From: CBDUEF01 sp018063485
Lineage (GTDB): Bacteria > Pseudomonadota > Alphaproteobacteria > Rhodobacterales > Rhodobacteraceae
DNA: 64,000 bases
Assembly (NCBI GenBank): GCA_037045435.1
Contig: JBAOID010000018.1
Coordinates: 62,001 to 126,000, forward strand
Direction of reading: 5' to 3'
The notes beneath the pieces are model-generated. The model was not told where the DNA came from, ran no database searches, and saw only the letters and a program-made list of their open reading frames with translations. Positions within the stretch are counted from its first letter, which is position 1, and each line of letters starts with the position of its first letter. Positions 17,705 through 25,486 of this stretch are shown here, in pieces. A program made the position numbers and the translations under genes.

Positions 17705-19063
17705 TTAGCGCTTGCCCGCCTCAGCGGCTTTATTCAGATCAAACAGCGACTTGGCGAGTTTTTGAATCTCGCGGCGCAGCGGATTTTTTGCGGCATTTTC
17801 CGACAATGGCAGGCCGTGATCATTGGCCTGTGTGACCTGAGCACCCCCATCCGGCAGTTGCACCTCAATCGAGATATCAAGGCTTTCGGCCATGCGCTTG
17901 ACCCGGCTTTTCGCACCCAGATCAGTGAATTTCGGCGCGCGGTTCAACACGTAGCGCAGCTTTTCATGCGGCAGCCCCTCGGCCTTCAAGGCGCGAACAA
18001 GACGCAGGACGTTTTGCGCCGACCGCAGGTCAAGCTCCATCAAGGCGAAATAGACATGGGCGCGGGCGAGGACGGATTCTGTCCAGGAGACGATCGTTTT
18101 GGGCATATCGACGACAACGAAATCGAAATTTGCCTGTGCCATATCAAGGATGCGGCCAATTTCTTCGGGGCCGACAATATCCAGCGGCAGCATATCGGCC
18201 GGGGCGGTCAGCACATGCAGCCGGTCGTTGAAGGTCAACATCGCCTGAAGCAAGCTGTCGCTATCGGCATTGGAGGTATCGGACAACAGGTCGAACACCG
18301 CCTCTTTGCGCGGCAGGTCCAGATAGGTGGCAGCAGAGCCATACTGGAAATCAAGGTCGATCAGGCAAACGCGCGGCCCGTCGGTCTTGGTGCTGTTCGC
18401 CAATTCCCAAGCCAGGTTGGTCGCAAAGGTTGAGGCACCACAGCCGCCAGCCAGGCCGTGAACCGGCAACATCACGCCGTTGCGGTCGCCCTTGGCTTTG
18501 AACGCGGGGGCTGCTTCGGCATGGGGTTCGGCAATCGGCTGGACCATGACAGCCGGTGCAGCGGCCGGGGCTGCTTCGATTGTCGGTTCGGGCTCGACTG
18601 TGAGCGCGGCGGTAACACTGGCCTCGGTGGCCGGGGCGGTGGTTGGGGCGGCGGGTGGAATGCGCAAACGCTCTACCGCGTCATGCAACGCGCCTTCGGG
18701 CAGCGGATAGGGCACGAAATCTTCTGCCCCAAGCCGCAAGAGCTGGTGCAGCGCCATCGGGCCAATCTGGTCGGCGATCAGGATCACTTTGATCCCGCGC
18801 GCCTTGGCCTGTTTGATGATCGCGATGATGCGCCCCAGATCGGCCTCATCTTCGGCATTGACCGCGATGGCGACGAATTCAAGTGTTGCGGCATCGGGCT
18901 GATCAAGAAAGATCACCGCATCTTCAAAATTGAGATCGCCCCAGTTCTCGCCAAACTCCAGTTCCATCTCGTCAATGAGAAGATCGAAATTCTCCACATC
19001 GCGGGAAATGGTGCAGGCCAGCACGGGTGCCGGTTCTGGTTGCAGGGTTGCCACGCTCGTCAT
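17705..19063 (-). CDS. cpaE: Tad pilus localisation ATPase TadZ/CpaE
   Basis: The 452-residue protein has an N-terminal receiver-like domain (about 30-140: RDVENFDLLIDEMELEFGEN, KARGIKVILIADQIGPMALH) and an Ala/Pro-rich linker. Next comes a MinD/ParA-type ATPase domain with a deviant Walker A HGLAGGCGASTFATNLAWEL, then VCLIDLDFQYGSAATYLDL and FDFVVVDMPKTIVSWTES. CpaE/TadZ places the Tad machinery at the cell pole. The ATG was chosen over an upstream TTG because AAGAGGCG precedes it. It opens the tadZ-tadA-tadB-tadC transcript: a terminator and an inverted repeat separate it from the OmpA-like gene upstream. Confidence 0.92.
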   Translation of the reverse strand: MTSVATLQPEPAPVLACTISRDVENFDLLIDEMELEFGENWGDLNFEDAVIFLDQPDAATLEFVAIAVNAEDEADLGRIIAIIKQAKARGIKVILIADQIGPMALHQLLRLGAEDFVPYPLPEGALHDAVERLRIPPAAPTTAPATEASVTAALTVEPEPTIEAAPAAAPAVMVQPIAEPHAEAAPAFKAKGDRNGVMLPVHGLAGGCGASTFATNLAWELANSTKTDGPRVCLIDLDFQYGSAATYLDLPRKEAVFDLLSDTSNADSDSLLQAMLTFNDRLHVLTAPADMLPLDIVGPEEIGRILDMAQANFDFVVVDMPKTIVSWTESVLARAHVYFALMELDLRSAQNVLRLVRALKAEGLPHEKLRYVLNRAPKFTDLGAKSRVKRMAESLDISIEVQLPDGGAQVTQANDHGLPLSENAAKNPLRREIQKLAKSLFDLNKAAEAGKR

Positions 19064-19220
19064 CGCCTCTTGTCCTTCCCAAGACGGACCCTGGGGGTGG
19101 TGCGCCCGCAAGGGGCCGAATCACACCTGTTCCCAAGAGCCGCGCCCCGCCATTTTGGCGGGGCAGATGTTCCCATTGCGGGTAAGGTGCAGGTAGATGG
19201 TGGCGATATTGGGGCTAAAA

Positions 19221-19248
19221 AATCGTCAATCTTTGATTTTTAACGATT
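19221..19248. promoter_or_regulatory. AT-rich inverted repeat upstream of tadZ
   Basis: AATCGT and ACGATT are separated by 16 AT-rich bases, about 160 bp before the tadZ ATG. It lies downstream of the terminator of the preceding unit, so it could mark a promoter or operator for the tadZABCD unit. No known binding site is recognised. Confidence 0.35.
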
Positions 19249-19272
19249 CGAGGACCAATCAGGAAACGAAAA

Positions 19273-19289
19273 GGCCCGCATGGCGGGCC
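19273..19289 (-). terminator. Terminator after the OmpA-like gene
   Basis: A 7-bp perfect stem GGCCCGC-CAT-GCGGGCC on the minus strand is followed by TTTTCGTTT, 28 bp beyond the OmpA-like stop. It separates the secretin/OmpA unit from the tadZ unit. Confidence 0.75.
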
Positions 19290-19316
19290 TTTGGTTGGTT
19301 TGATTTTCAGCGGCGG

Positions 19317-19973
19317 TCACGGAGCGGTGGGTTTCACCTCTGTGATGATCACCGAATTGTCTGGATGTGGCCGGGTTGCCCATTTTTGGTATTCGCGCAT
19401 GATGACGACAGCATATTTGCCGTTCAGCAGCATCGCTTTGCTGTTCACAAAACCTGACACTTCAGTGACGGTACGACGGTTTTGTTGCTCGGGGCCGGGG
19501 GTCTGGATCACCGGGCGGGTTTTTCCAAAAGAGACCACCGCCTCAAGTCTGGCCGAGCCGATGCCCTGACTGGTCAGATAGGCCACGGCAGCCCTGGCGC
19601 GGCGCATTCCCAATGCCTTGTTATAGGCATCGGAGCCGACAAGATCGGTATGGCCGTAAACCCTGAAGCGCACTTCGGGGAATTGGCGGATCCAGTTGGC
19701 CTGTTCGCGCAGGGCTGCACGGGCCTGATCATCCAGTGCCGAAGAATTGAAGGCAAAGGTGATGGTCGAGTGAACCTCATTGGCAAAACGGTTGCCAAGC
19801 GCCTGAGTCGCCTCGATTTCACCTGTCATCAACATGGTGTTGTTCATGGTGGCGGCACCAAAGCCGCCCTCATCCACCTGCGCACCCGATTCGCGGTTGA
19901 AATTGTTGGCATCGCAGGCTGTCAGGGCCAGAAGGGCGGCGCCGAGCATGAGGTGATGTGTTATCCGGGTCAT
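19317..19973 (-). CDS. OmpA-family outer-membrane lipoprotein of the Tad locus
   Basis: The 218-residue protein starts MTRITHHLMLGAALLALTAC (lipobox cysteine 20). Its OmpA-C-like peptidoglycan-binding domain spans about residues 70-170, with ITFAFNSSALDDQARAALRE, RFRVYGHTDLVGSDAYNKAL and the closing GPEQQNRRTVTEV. Such proteins in tad loci probably tether the secretin channel to the cell wall. The stop-to-start gap to the secretin gene is 4 bp, so the two are co-transcribed. A C-terminal tail of about 45 residues after the OmpA domain is unassigned. Confidence 0.88.
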   Translation of the reverse strand: MTRITHHLMLGAALLALTACDANNFNRESGAQVDEGGFGAATMNNTMLMTGEIEATQALGNRFANEVHSTITFAFNSSALDDQARAALREQANWIRQFPEVRFRVYGHTDLVGSDAYNKALGMRRARAAVAYLTSQGIGSARLEAVVSFGKTRPVIQTPGPEQQNRRTVTEVSGFVNSKAMLLNGKYAVVIMREYQKWATRPHPDNSVIITEVKPTAP

Positions 19974-19977
19974 CCGC

Positions 19978-21378
19978 TTACTCCATCACATAGCCATAGG
20001 AACCGCTGAAGTCTTGCCGGGCCACTTCGCCCGCCGCCCCCTTTGCCTTGCCGGCAACCTGTCCGAACAAGAACAACTCTTTCTCGGTCGGAATACGGAT
20101 GCGGTCGGTCGGCAGTGTCAGGGCCTCACCGCGGGTAGGGGTAACCAGATGCGGGGTGACAATGATCACCAGCTCGCTTTGCGCGCGCTGATATTCCGAT
20201 GATCGAAACAGCGCCCCAAGGATCGGGATGTCACCCAGCCAAGGCACCTGGCCATTCAGATCGCGGAAGTCATCTTGCAACAATCCGGCGATGGCAAAAC
20301 TCTCGCCGTCGCGCATTTCAACGGTGGTCGAGGTTTCGCGGCGTTTGAAGGCGTTGATCGACACGCCGCCAGTTTGCAGTGACACCGTGGTGTCGATAGA
20401 CGAAACCGCGGCGTTGATGATCAGGTTGATGATATCCCCATCGACCACGGTGGGGGTGAAATTCAGTTCAACCCCGAAAGGTTTGTATTCGATCTTGATG
20501 CCACCATTGCCGTCGGCCGTCGGGATCGGATATTCGCCACCGGCCAGAAACTTCGCCTCTTGCCCCGAAAGGGCTGTCAGGTTCGGTTCGGCCAGCGTGC
20601 GCACAACCCCTTTGGATTCAAGCGCCTCAAGCAAAACGGCAAATTGCAGCGAGCCGGCTGAAAAGCCAAGCGTCATGCCCGCATTGGCATCCTTGCGCAC
20701 GTTGACCTTCGGATTGGTTGGGTCGTTGCCCTCGGACAACCAGCTACCTGTTTCCGCCGCGACCCCGAGTTTGGAACCCGCACTGGATAAAGCAACCGAG
20801 GAGGACAGATTTTTCGCAACCGAGCGCTGCATTTCGGCAAAACGCACCTTGAGCATGACCTGTTGGGTGCCGCCCACGCTCATCAGGTTGGATACGCGTT
20901 CGGGGGCATAGCGGTTGGCCAGATCGAGCGCGCGGTCAAGTTTGGCGGTGGAGGATACAGTGCCCGACAGCACGATGCCGTCATTGGCGGTGCGCACCTC
21001 GATCTGCTCACCGGGAAGGATCTGTTGCAGGCGTTCCTTGAATTCGGCGATGTCGGGGGTGACATGCACATCAACATTGGCGATCAGCTTGCCATCGGCC
21101 CCGAGCAGCGTCATCGTGGTGCGTCCGGGGGTCTTGCCCAGCACATAGATGGATTTGTCCGACAGGGTTGAGACATCGGCGATGCCGGGATTGGCGATGG
21201 AAAGCTCGGCAAAAGCTGTTTCGCTTTCGACGACCACCGCGCGGTTCATCGGCACTTGTAGCGGGGCGGAGTCTGATCCGGTCATCACCCGCAGCGTTTC
21301 GGCACTTACCTGTGTCAGGGCGGTGGTTGACAATGCCAACCCCAACACTCCTGCCGTCAGAAGGCTTCGAAAATTCAT
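19978..21378 (-). CDS. cpaC: Tad outer-membrane secretin RcpA/CpaC
   Basis: Outer-membrane channel through which the Flp pilus leaves the cell. The 466-residue precursor has a signal peptide ending near STTALTQVSAE, an N-terminal domain (MNRAVVVESETAFAELSIAN, DKSIYVLGKTPGRTTMTLLG), and a BON-like domain around LQQILPGEQIEVRTANDGIV. The C-terminal secretin domain contains LAEPNLTALSGQEAKFLAGG, YPIPTADG and VPWLGDIPILGALFRSSEYQ, the family signature. The sequence IIVTPHLVTP closes the barrel. It begins a new unit after a hairpin downstream of cpaB and is followed immediately by the OmpA lipoprotein. Confidence 0.95.
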   Translation of the reverse strand: MNFRSLLTAGVLGLALSTTALTQVSAETLRVMTGSDSAPLQVPMNRAVVVESETAFAELSIANPGIADVSTLSDKSIYVLGKTPGRTTMTLLGADGKLIANVDVHVTPDIAEFKERLQQILPGEQIEVRTANDGIVLSGTVSSTAKLDRALDLANRYAPERVSNLMSVGGTQQVMLKVRFAEMQRSVAKNLSSSVALSSAGSKLGVAAETGSWLSEGNDPTNPKVNVRKDANAGMTLGFSAGSLQFAVLLEALESKGVVRTLAEPNLTALSGQEAKFLAGGEYPIPTADGNGGIKIEYKPFGVELNFTPTVVDGDIINLIINAAVSSIDTTVSLQTGGVSINAFKRRETSTTVEMRDGESFAIAGLLQDDFRDLNGQVPWLGDIPILGALFRSSEYQRAQSELVIIVTPHLVTPTRGEALTLPTDRIRIPTEKELFLFGQVAGKAKGAAGEVARQDFSGSYGYVME

Positions 21379-21472
21379 CTGAGCTGCCCTTTCGCTCTCG
21401 CCTCTGGTCGGGTCTTTTTTGCCCGCTCCGTGTCTGAAAATGCAGGAAAACTGGATTTAACGCAAGAATCAA

Positions 21473-21492
21473 AAGGTTGGAACCCTAACCTT
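21473..21492. promoter_or_regulatory. Inverted repeat upstream of the secretin gene
   Basis: AAGGTT and AACCTT flank GGAACCCT, about 95 bp before the secretin ATG and downstream of the cpaB hairpin. The position suits an operator, but no regulator is known. Confidence 0.3.
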
Positions 21493-21536
21493 ATGTGGAT
21501 AACGTGCAACAGCCCACTGCCCGTCGATAAAACAAC

Positions 21537-21568
21537 GGGCGCGACCACCAGATAGAGTGATCGCGCCC
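21537..21568 (-). terminator. Hairpin terminator or attenuator between cpaB and the secretin gene
   Basis: GGGCGCGA and TCGCGCCC pair across a 16-base loop, 16 bp after the cpaB stop. On the minus strand the stem is followed by GTTGTTTT. On the plus strand it is followed by GGTTTTTTC, so it could also stop antisense reads. Confidence 0.6.
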
Positions 21569-21583
21569 GGTTTTTTCATTGCT

Positions 21584-22420
21584 TCAGTTGGTGCAGGGGA
21601 TGGGAACTTCGATCACATCGGTGCCGCTGCGCTTGCGGATCGTACAGGTTTTCTCTTGCGCCTGCTGCACAACGACCTGATCGGTGATGCCCAAAAGCCC
21701 CTTTTTATCGACCTCGATCTTGCCAGAGACATCCTCATCGCCGATGCCAACCAGCGACATCACCAGACGTCCCGAGGCCTGAGCCTGAGCGAGGCGTGCC
21801 ACTTGTTCGGGGGTGGCGGCAACCGTTACGGTGCGGCTGCTGAGTTCACCATCCGAGGCATTGCGCGAGGCGCTGCGATCCACCGCGATGATCTTGACCT
21901 TGCTTTCGATCAGGCGCGTCAGATCGCCTTCAGTGCCCGATACGGTTCCGGTCCAATAGATATCGACGTGATCGCCCGGCTGCAAAAAGTCGGCCGCATC
22001 CACACGAATGGCAAAAGCGCGCATCCCGCGCTCGATTGATCCGGTCAGGCCCGCTTGTTCGCCAGGCTTTGTTACCTTGACGGCCAGAATCGGCTCAAAG
22101 GTTTCCATCTGGCGCAAGACATAGCGCGGTTTTGTTTCATCGGTCGGGAACAACACCTCGGGGTCGCTGAACACGCCTTCAGGCAAGAAGTTGACCGGCC
22201 AATACATCGGGGTCACGTCGTCACGGGTGAGGGGTTCACCGTAGTTCTTCGGTTTGTTGACGACAAAAACCTCAATCAGACCGCCGGTCTGCGCCTCAAT
22301 CGCTTGGGCGACTTCCAGGTCGGATTGGGTCCGGTTGATGTAACCCGAGGCGATATAAACCGCCACGCCGGCGAGGGCGAGACCCGCCACAAGCACCAAT
22401 GCAAACATCGCTCTCATCAT
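21584..22420 (-). CDS. cpaB: Flp pilus assembly protein CpaB/RcpC
   Basis: The protein starts MMRAMFALVLVAGLALAGVA, one N-terminal membrane helix followed by a periplasmic region. The SAF-like domain shows VNKPKNYGEPLTRDDVTPMY and LTGSIERGMRAFAIRVDAAD, then FLQPGDHVDIYWT, which is the CpaB/RcpC signature. RcpC-type proteins work in the periplasm with the secretin and may bind peptidoglycan. At 278 residues it is of usual length. The ribosome binding site AAGGAAGA precedes two adjacent ATGs. It follows the third pilin gene by 51 bp. Confidence 0.92.
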   Translation of the reverse strand: MMRAMFALVLVAGLALAGVAVYIASGYINRTQSDLEVAQAIEAQTGGLIEVFVVNKPKNYGEPLTRDDVTPMYWPVNFLPEGVFSDPEVLFPTDETKPRYVLRQMETFEPILAVKVTKPGEQAGLTGSIERGMRAFAIRVDAADFLQPGDHVDIYWTGTVSGTEGDLTRLIESKVKIIAVDRSASRNASDGELSSRTVTVAATPEQVARLAQAQASGRLVMSLVGIGDEDVSGKIEVDKKGLLGITDQVVVQQAQEKTCTIRKRSGTDVIEVPIPCTN

Positions 22421-22471
22421 TCTTCCTTTTCAAAACTGCCGAGGTCACAAAGGGCCTGCAAGGCTTCGCAG

Positions 22472-22669
22472 TCACGGGGTGGACGGCACATAGCCTGAGC
22501 TGCGGTTTCCGATAGAGGCGCCAATGCCTGCCGACAGGTTGTCGGTTTCAAAGGCGATGGGCATAAGCACAGCCAGGCCCAGCCCGACAACTGCCGCCGT
22601 CAAGACGACCCAATCAACGGTGACCGCGCCACTTTGATCTTTCGTGAACCGTTCAATGAGAAGTTTCAT
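22472..22669 (-). CDS. Divergent Flp-type pilin (third pilin)
   Basis: A 65-residue prepilin: leader MKLLIERFTKDQSG, then the pilin core AVTVDWVVLTAAVVGLGLAV, and a different tail ending NRSSGYVPSTP. The leader glycine and hydrophobic helix are as in the two upstream pilins. The C-terminal half diverges (LMPIAFETDNLSAGIGASIG), so this may be a minor or tip pilin rather than a copy. The fifth mature residue is Asp-like rather than the usual Glu. The longer frame adds 51 upstream codons that have no support. It sits between the pilin duplication and cpaB. Confidence 0.82.
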   Translation of the reverse strand: MKLLIERFTKDQSGAVTVDWVVLTAAVVGLGLAVLMPIAFETDNLSAGIGASIGNRSSGYVPSTP

Positions 22670-22810
22670 GAGCTTGTGATCCCGTGTTTTGCGAAGTGGT
22701 ATTTGACCCAGCCGCGATTTTGCTACCTTGCCGATGGTTTGTGGCTGAAATGGGTCATAAGACGGGGCAGTTTTATGGTTTTTTAACAGATATGACTTAA
22801 AAAGCGGAAA

Positions 22811-22836
22811 GGCCGCGTCCATCCTTGGGCGCGGCC
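22811..22836 (-). terminator. Terminator of pilin copy A
   Basis: GGCCGCG and CGCGGCC pair across a 12-base loop; the minus strand then reads TTTCCGCTTTTTAAG. It follows the pilin stop by about 27 bp and would limit read-through into the third pilin and cpaB. Confidence 0.7.
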
Positions 22837-22863
22837 AAACCTGAGAGTGGATCGCAAGAAAGA

Positions 22864-23070
22864 TTACGGGGTAACCGTCGAGGTGTAGCCCGAAGCACGG
22901 CCCGACACGTCGGTTTTCACTTTGCCAGCCAGCGTCTCGATGCCGCCACCAACGGTGGTCATCACCACCATGCCGAGGCCAACGATGGCTGCGGTCAGCA
23001 CGACCCAGTCAACGGTTACTGCGCCGGATTCGTCGTTCTTGAAGGATTTGAAGATGTTCAGCAGTTTCAT
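22864..23070 (-). CDS. flp: Flp-type major pilin, copy A
   Basis: A 68-residue prepilin with leader MKLLNIFKSFKNDESG, cleaved by CpaA after the glycine, and mature start AVTVDWVVLTAAIVGLGMVV. The tail is GKVKTDVSGRASGYTSTVTP. It differs from the second copy by one residue (Ala here, Ser there, in GR[A/S]SGY). Flp pilins polymerise into the adhesive Tad pilus. Position +5 is Asp and +6 Trp, in place of the usual Glu-Tyr, a pattern I recall in Rhodobacterales pilins. It has its own terminator, hence separate dosage from cpaB. Confidence 0.9.
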   Translation of the reverse strand: MKLLNIFKSFKNDESGAVTVDWVVLTAAIVGLGMVVMTTVGGGIETLAGKVKTDVSGRASGYTSTVTP

Positions 23071-23328
23071 GGTATGTCCTATTCTCAGGAGTTGATCTCG
23101 GTTTGCAACCGCTCCGGGTCAGTTCGGGGTTGGCCTCTGTTCCGTCCCCATCGCCGTTCGGTATGAGCACATATAGCCCCCTGATCGTGGCGTGATTGCG
23201 GCGCTTGTGGGGAATTTTCGCGCAATTCTAAATTGTTTTGAAATGGTTCATTCACGCTTTGGAAACAACCGAAGGGGGCGGAGGCCCCGCGGCACGACCC
23301 AAACAGAAAAGGCGGCGCAAATAGGAAA

Positions 23329-23354
23329 GGCCGCGTCCATCACCGGGCGCGGCC
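23329..23354 (-). terminator. Terminator of pilin copy B
   Basis: Same GGCCGCG/CGCGGCC stem as copy A but with a changed loop (three substitutions), followed on the minus strand by TTTCCTATTTG. The stem is conserved while the loop drifts, which supports a structural role. Confidence 0.65.
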
Positions 23355-23381
23355 AAACCTGAGAGTGGATCGCAAGAAAGA

Positions 23382-23588
23382 TTACGGGGTAACCGTCGAG
23401 GTGTAACCCGAAGAACGGCCCGACACGTCGGTTTTCACTTTGCCAGCCAGCGTCTCGATGCCGCCACCAACGGTGGTCATCACCACCATGCCGAGGCCAA
23501 CGATGGCTGCGGTCAGCACGACCCAGTCAACGGTTACTGCGCCGGATTCGTCGTTCTTGAAGGATTTGAAAATGTTCAGCAGTTTCAT
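23382..23588 (-). CDS. flp: Flp-type major pilin, copy B
   Basis: The first gene of the Tad locus in transcription order, 68 residues, identical to copy A except for Ser in GRSSGY. AGGACAGACC precedes the ATG. The helix AVTVDWVVLTAAIVGLGMVV forms the pilus core. The gene copy lies next to an AT-rich divergent region that probably holds the main promoter. Confidence 0.9.
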   Translation of the reverse strand: MKLLNIFKSFKNDESGAVTVDWVVLTAAIVGLGMVVMTTVGGGIETLAGKVKTDVSGRSSGYTSTVTP

Positions 23589-23943
23589 GGTCTGTCCTAT
23601 TCTCAGGAGTTGATCTCGGTTTGCAACCGCTCCGGGTCAGTTCGGGGTTGGCCTCTGTTCCGTCCCCATCGCCGTTCGGTATGAGCACATATAGCCCCCT
23701 GATCGTGGCGTGATTTAGGTCAGGGCAGGGCATTTTTCGGAAAATGCAGATTGATATGAATATTCTTTTAATGAATTGAGTTTGTTCAATTTTATTCATG
23801 ATCGTGCCGCGGCCTGGTTTCCGTCAGCGTTGCAGGAACGTCGATTTTGGCGCAAAAGCCATGATTTGGGGCGTCAAATGCTGTGCAGACCGGCGATTCT
23901 GCGCCATGGTGACGGCAATAAGAATAAAGAGCAGTCACATCAG
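23589..23943. promoter_or_regulatory. Divergent regulatory region between the pilin genes and a lytic transglycosylase
   Basis: This 355-bp stretch has no supported gene. Its left 127 bp is the leader shared by both pilin copies. The middle (about 23730-23805) is strikingly AT-rich for this genome and contains nested inverted repeats; the right part leads to the transglycosylase. I could not identify consensus promoter boxes with confidence. Confidence 0.5.
23771..23799. promoter_or_regulatory. Nested palindrome in the pilin/transglycosylase divergent region
   Basis: ATGAAT...ATTCAT encloses AATTGA-GTTTGT-TCAATT, a two-fold symmetric site in an AT-rich island. It is a plausible operator for a dimeric regulator of the pilin genes. 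No family match is known to me. Confidence 0.4.
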
Positions 23944-24804
23944 ATGCGAAAAAGGGCGGTCGTTCAGGGCCTTTGCCTTGCCATTCTGGCCACAACCTTG
24001 CCTGCAAGGGCCGAAGTGCTGACTGATTTCACCTTCAAGCGGGTGAAAGTGGGGCAGGGGCTGCCGGGCAAGAGAATCACGGTGCAGATTGATCCGGCCG
24101 AACAGGCCCGGCTTCTTGCCGCGCTGCCCAAAGTCGATCCCAATCCCGAACACCAGGCCGAAGTGGCCCCGGCCAACACCGGCCCGCTCGCACCGCTTGC
24201 CCCGACGACCGCGCGCTATGACTGGTTCTGGAACACGGTTCCGGCCGGGCAGGATGCGGCGGACGGGCGATTCCCGCTGGCTCTGGCAACCTTGTCACAA
24301 GGGCCGGGTGGCGCGCAGGTGGCGGCACCCCGTTTGCAGAACATGCAAGGCATTGCCGGAAAGTATGGCACCGAGATCTTGAAGGCGACCATCAATACCA
24401 ATGTCTCGCCGGCGCTGGTGCTGGCGGTGATGGGGATCGAGTCCGGTGGGCGGGCCGATGCGGTCAGCTCGGCCGGGGCGACGGGGCTGATGCAGTTGAT
24501 CCCGGCCACGGCCACGCGCTTTGGCGTCACCGATTCCACCGATCCGGCGCAGAATATCAAGGGCGGTGTGGCCTATCTGGATTGGCTGATGAAGGAATTC
24601 AACCGCGATCCGGTGATGGTGCTGGCCGCCTATAATGCGGGCGAGGGCGCGGTAAAGGCCAATTCCGGCGTGCCACCCTATGCCGAGACCCGTGATTATG
24701 TGCCCAAGGTGCTGGCCGCCTGGCAGGTGGCGCAGGGGCTGTGCTTGTCGCCGCCAGAACTGGTCAGCGATCCTTGCGTGTTCAAGGTGATTTCAGCAAA
24801 TTAG
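23944..24804 (+). CDS. Lytic transglycosylase (SLT domain, family 1-like)
   Basis: A 286-residue secreted murein enzyme. The signal peptide is RKRAVVQGLCLAILATTLPA followed by RAE. The SLT domain begins near residue 150. The catalytic glutamate is in VMGIESGGRADAVSSAGATG, followed by LMQLIPATATRFGV, LDWLMKEFNRDP and VLAAYNAGEGAV, all standard motifs. The C-terminus has a cysteine pair (GLCLSPPELVSDPC). It cleaves glycan strands to 1,6-anhydro products. Divergent from the pilin genes, it could open the wall for the Tad machinery, but that is inference from position only. The longer frame adds 56 implausible codons. Confidence 0.92.
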   Translation: MRKRAVVQGLCLAILATTLPARAEVLTDFTFKRVKVGQGLPGKRITVQIDPAEQARLLAALPKVDPNPEHQAEVAPANTGPLAPLAPTTARYDWFWNTVPAGQDAADGRFPLALATLSQGPGGAQVAAPRLQNMQGIAGKYGTEILKATINTNVSPALVLAVMGIESGGRADAVSSAGATGLMQLIPATATRFGVTDSTDPAQNIKGGVAYLDWLMKEFNRDPVMVLAAYNAGEGAVKANSGVPPYAETRDYVPKVLAAWQVAQGLCLSPPELVSDPCVFKVISAN

Positions 24805-25147
24805 GGGGCTTGATTGAACAAGGCCGTGGCCGCTGCCGCTTTTTATTGGCTGCAAGGGGGGCCTATCTTCAAATATCACCTGAAAACAGATGTATAGGTA
24901 GATCTCGATTGCAGAAGGCTGTCTTTGCAGCGGCGGGGTCGACAAAGCGGCAGTTCGGCCCCCGTTTGATCCTGTGCTAGCCGTCCTTTTCGCCCATATC
25001 CACCATCACACCGCCGGCACCGAACCTGGATAAGCCTGCCGTCCCGCCCCTGACCGTGGATGTCATGATCTTTCATGGTTCAGGTCACACGGTCGCGACA
25101 GTTTGCCGACCATTGACCGAAGGGCCGCAACCGGGCAATAGGCGGGT
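24805..25147. other. Intergenic stretch with no recognised feature
   Basis: 343 bp between the transglycosylase and the DUF952 gene. Short open frames exist on both strands, but none has a ribosome binding site or recognisable product. No tRNA-like or clear terminator fold was seen. Confidence 0.5.
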
Positions 25148-25486
25148 ATGCTGATCTATAAAATCTTTCTTCGCCCGGATTGGGATGCTCTTTGCGAATT
25201 GGGCAGCAGCCTTGGTGCGCCGATTGATCTGGCCGATGGCTACATCCATTTCTCGGCGTCCCCGCAATTGGCCGAGACGGCGGCGAAGCATTTCGCGGGG
25301 TTTAGCGATCTGGTTCTGGTGGCCTGTGATGCGGATCGCTTGGGCGATGCGCTGAAATGGGAGCCGTCGCGGGGGGGGGCGTTGTTTCCGCATCTCTACC
25401 GGGCGCTGTCGCTGGCCGATGTGGTTTGGGATAAATCGCTGCCTCTGGGGGCTTCGGGCCATATTTTCCCCGAAGGTGTGTTTTGA
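25148..25486 (+). CDS. DUF952 domain-containing protein
   Basis: The 112-residue protein starts MLIYKIFLRPDWDALCELGS and contains DLADGYIHFSASPQLAETAA, which is the hallmark of DUF952 with the conserved DGYIHxS and a later ALFPHLYRAL. The fold is related to ADP-ribosyltransferase-like domains, but no activity is established. It is co-transcribed with pyrD: the last codons contain the pyrD start (TTGA overlap). In related genomes a DUF952 gene before pyrD is common as I recall it. Confidence 0.88.
   Translation: MLIYKIFLRPDWDALCELGSSLGAPIDLADGYIHFSASPQLAETAAKHFAGFSDLVLVACDADRLGDALKWEPSRGGALFPHLYRALSLADVVWDKSLPLGASGHIFPEGVF

Larger units (their letters stand above)
22806..23197. repeat. Tandem duplication, copy A (pilin gene with its 5' and 3' flanks)
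   Basis: This 392-bp segment matches the segment 518 bp to its right with about seven mismatches by eye (about 98% identity): three in the terminator loop, two near the pilin C-terminus, one near the start and one in the leader. The unit carries terminator, pilin gene and 127-bp leader, so each copy is a complete transcription unit except perhaps its promoter. Confidence 0.9.
23324..23715. repeat. Tandem duplication, copy B (pilin gene with its 5' and 3' flanks)
   Basis: Partner of the 392-bp unit 518 bp to its left. Homology begins at GGAAAGG before the terminator stem and ends at GGCGTGATT upstream of the leader. The 126-bp spacer between copies is unique sequence. Confidence 0.9.

Noticed and set aside
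22780..22802. Possible CtrA site (TTAA-N10-TTAA) before the third pilin
   Set aside because: CtrA sites have TTAA-N7-TTAA; the spacing is wrong.
24805..25147. Possible small gene or tRNA between transglycosylase and DUF952
   Set aside because: No cloverleaf, ribosome binding site or recognisable product could be found.
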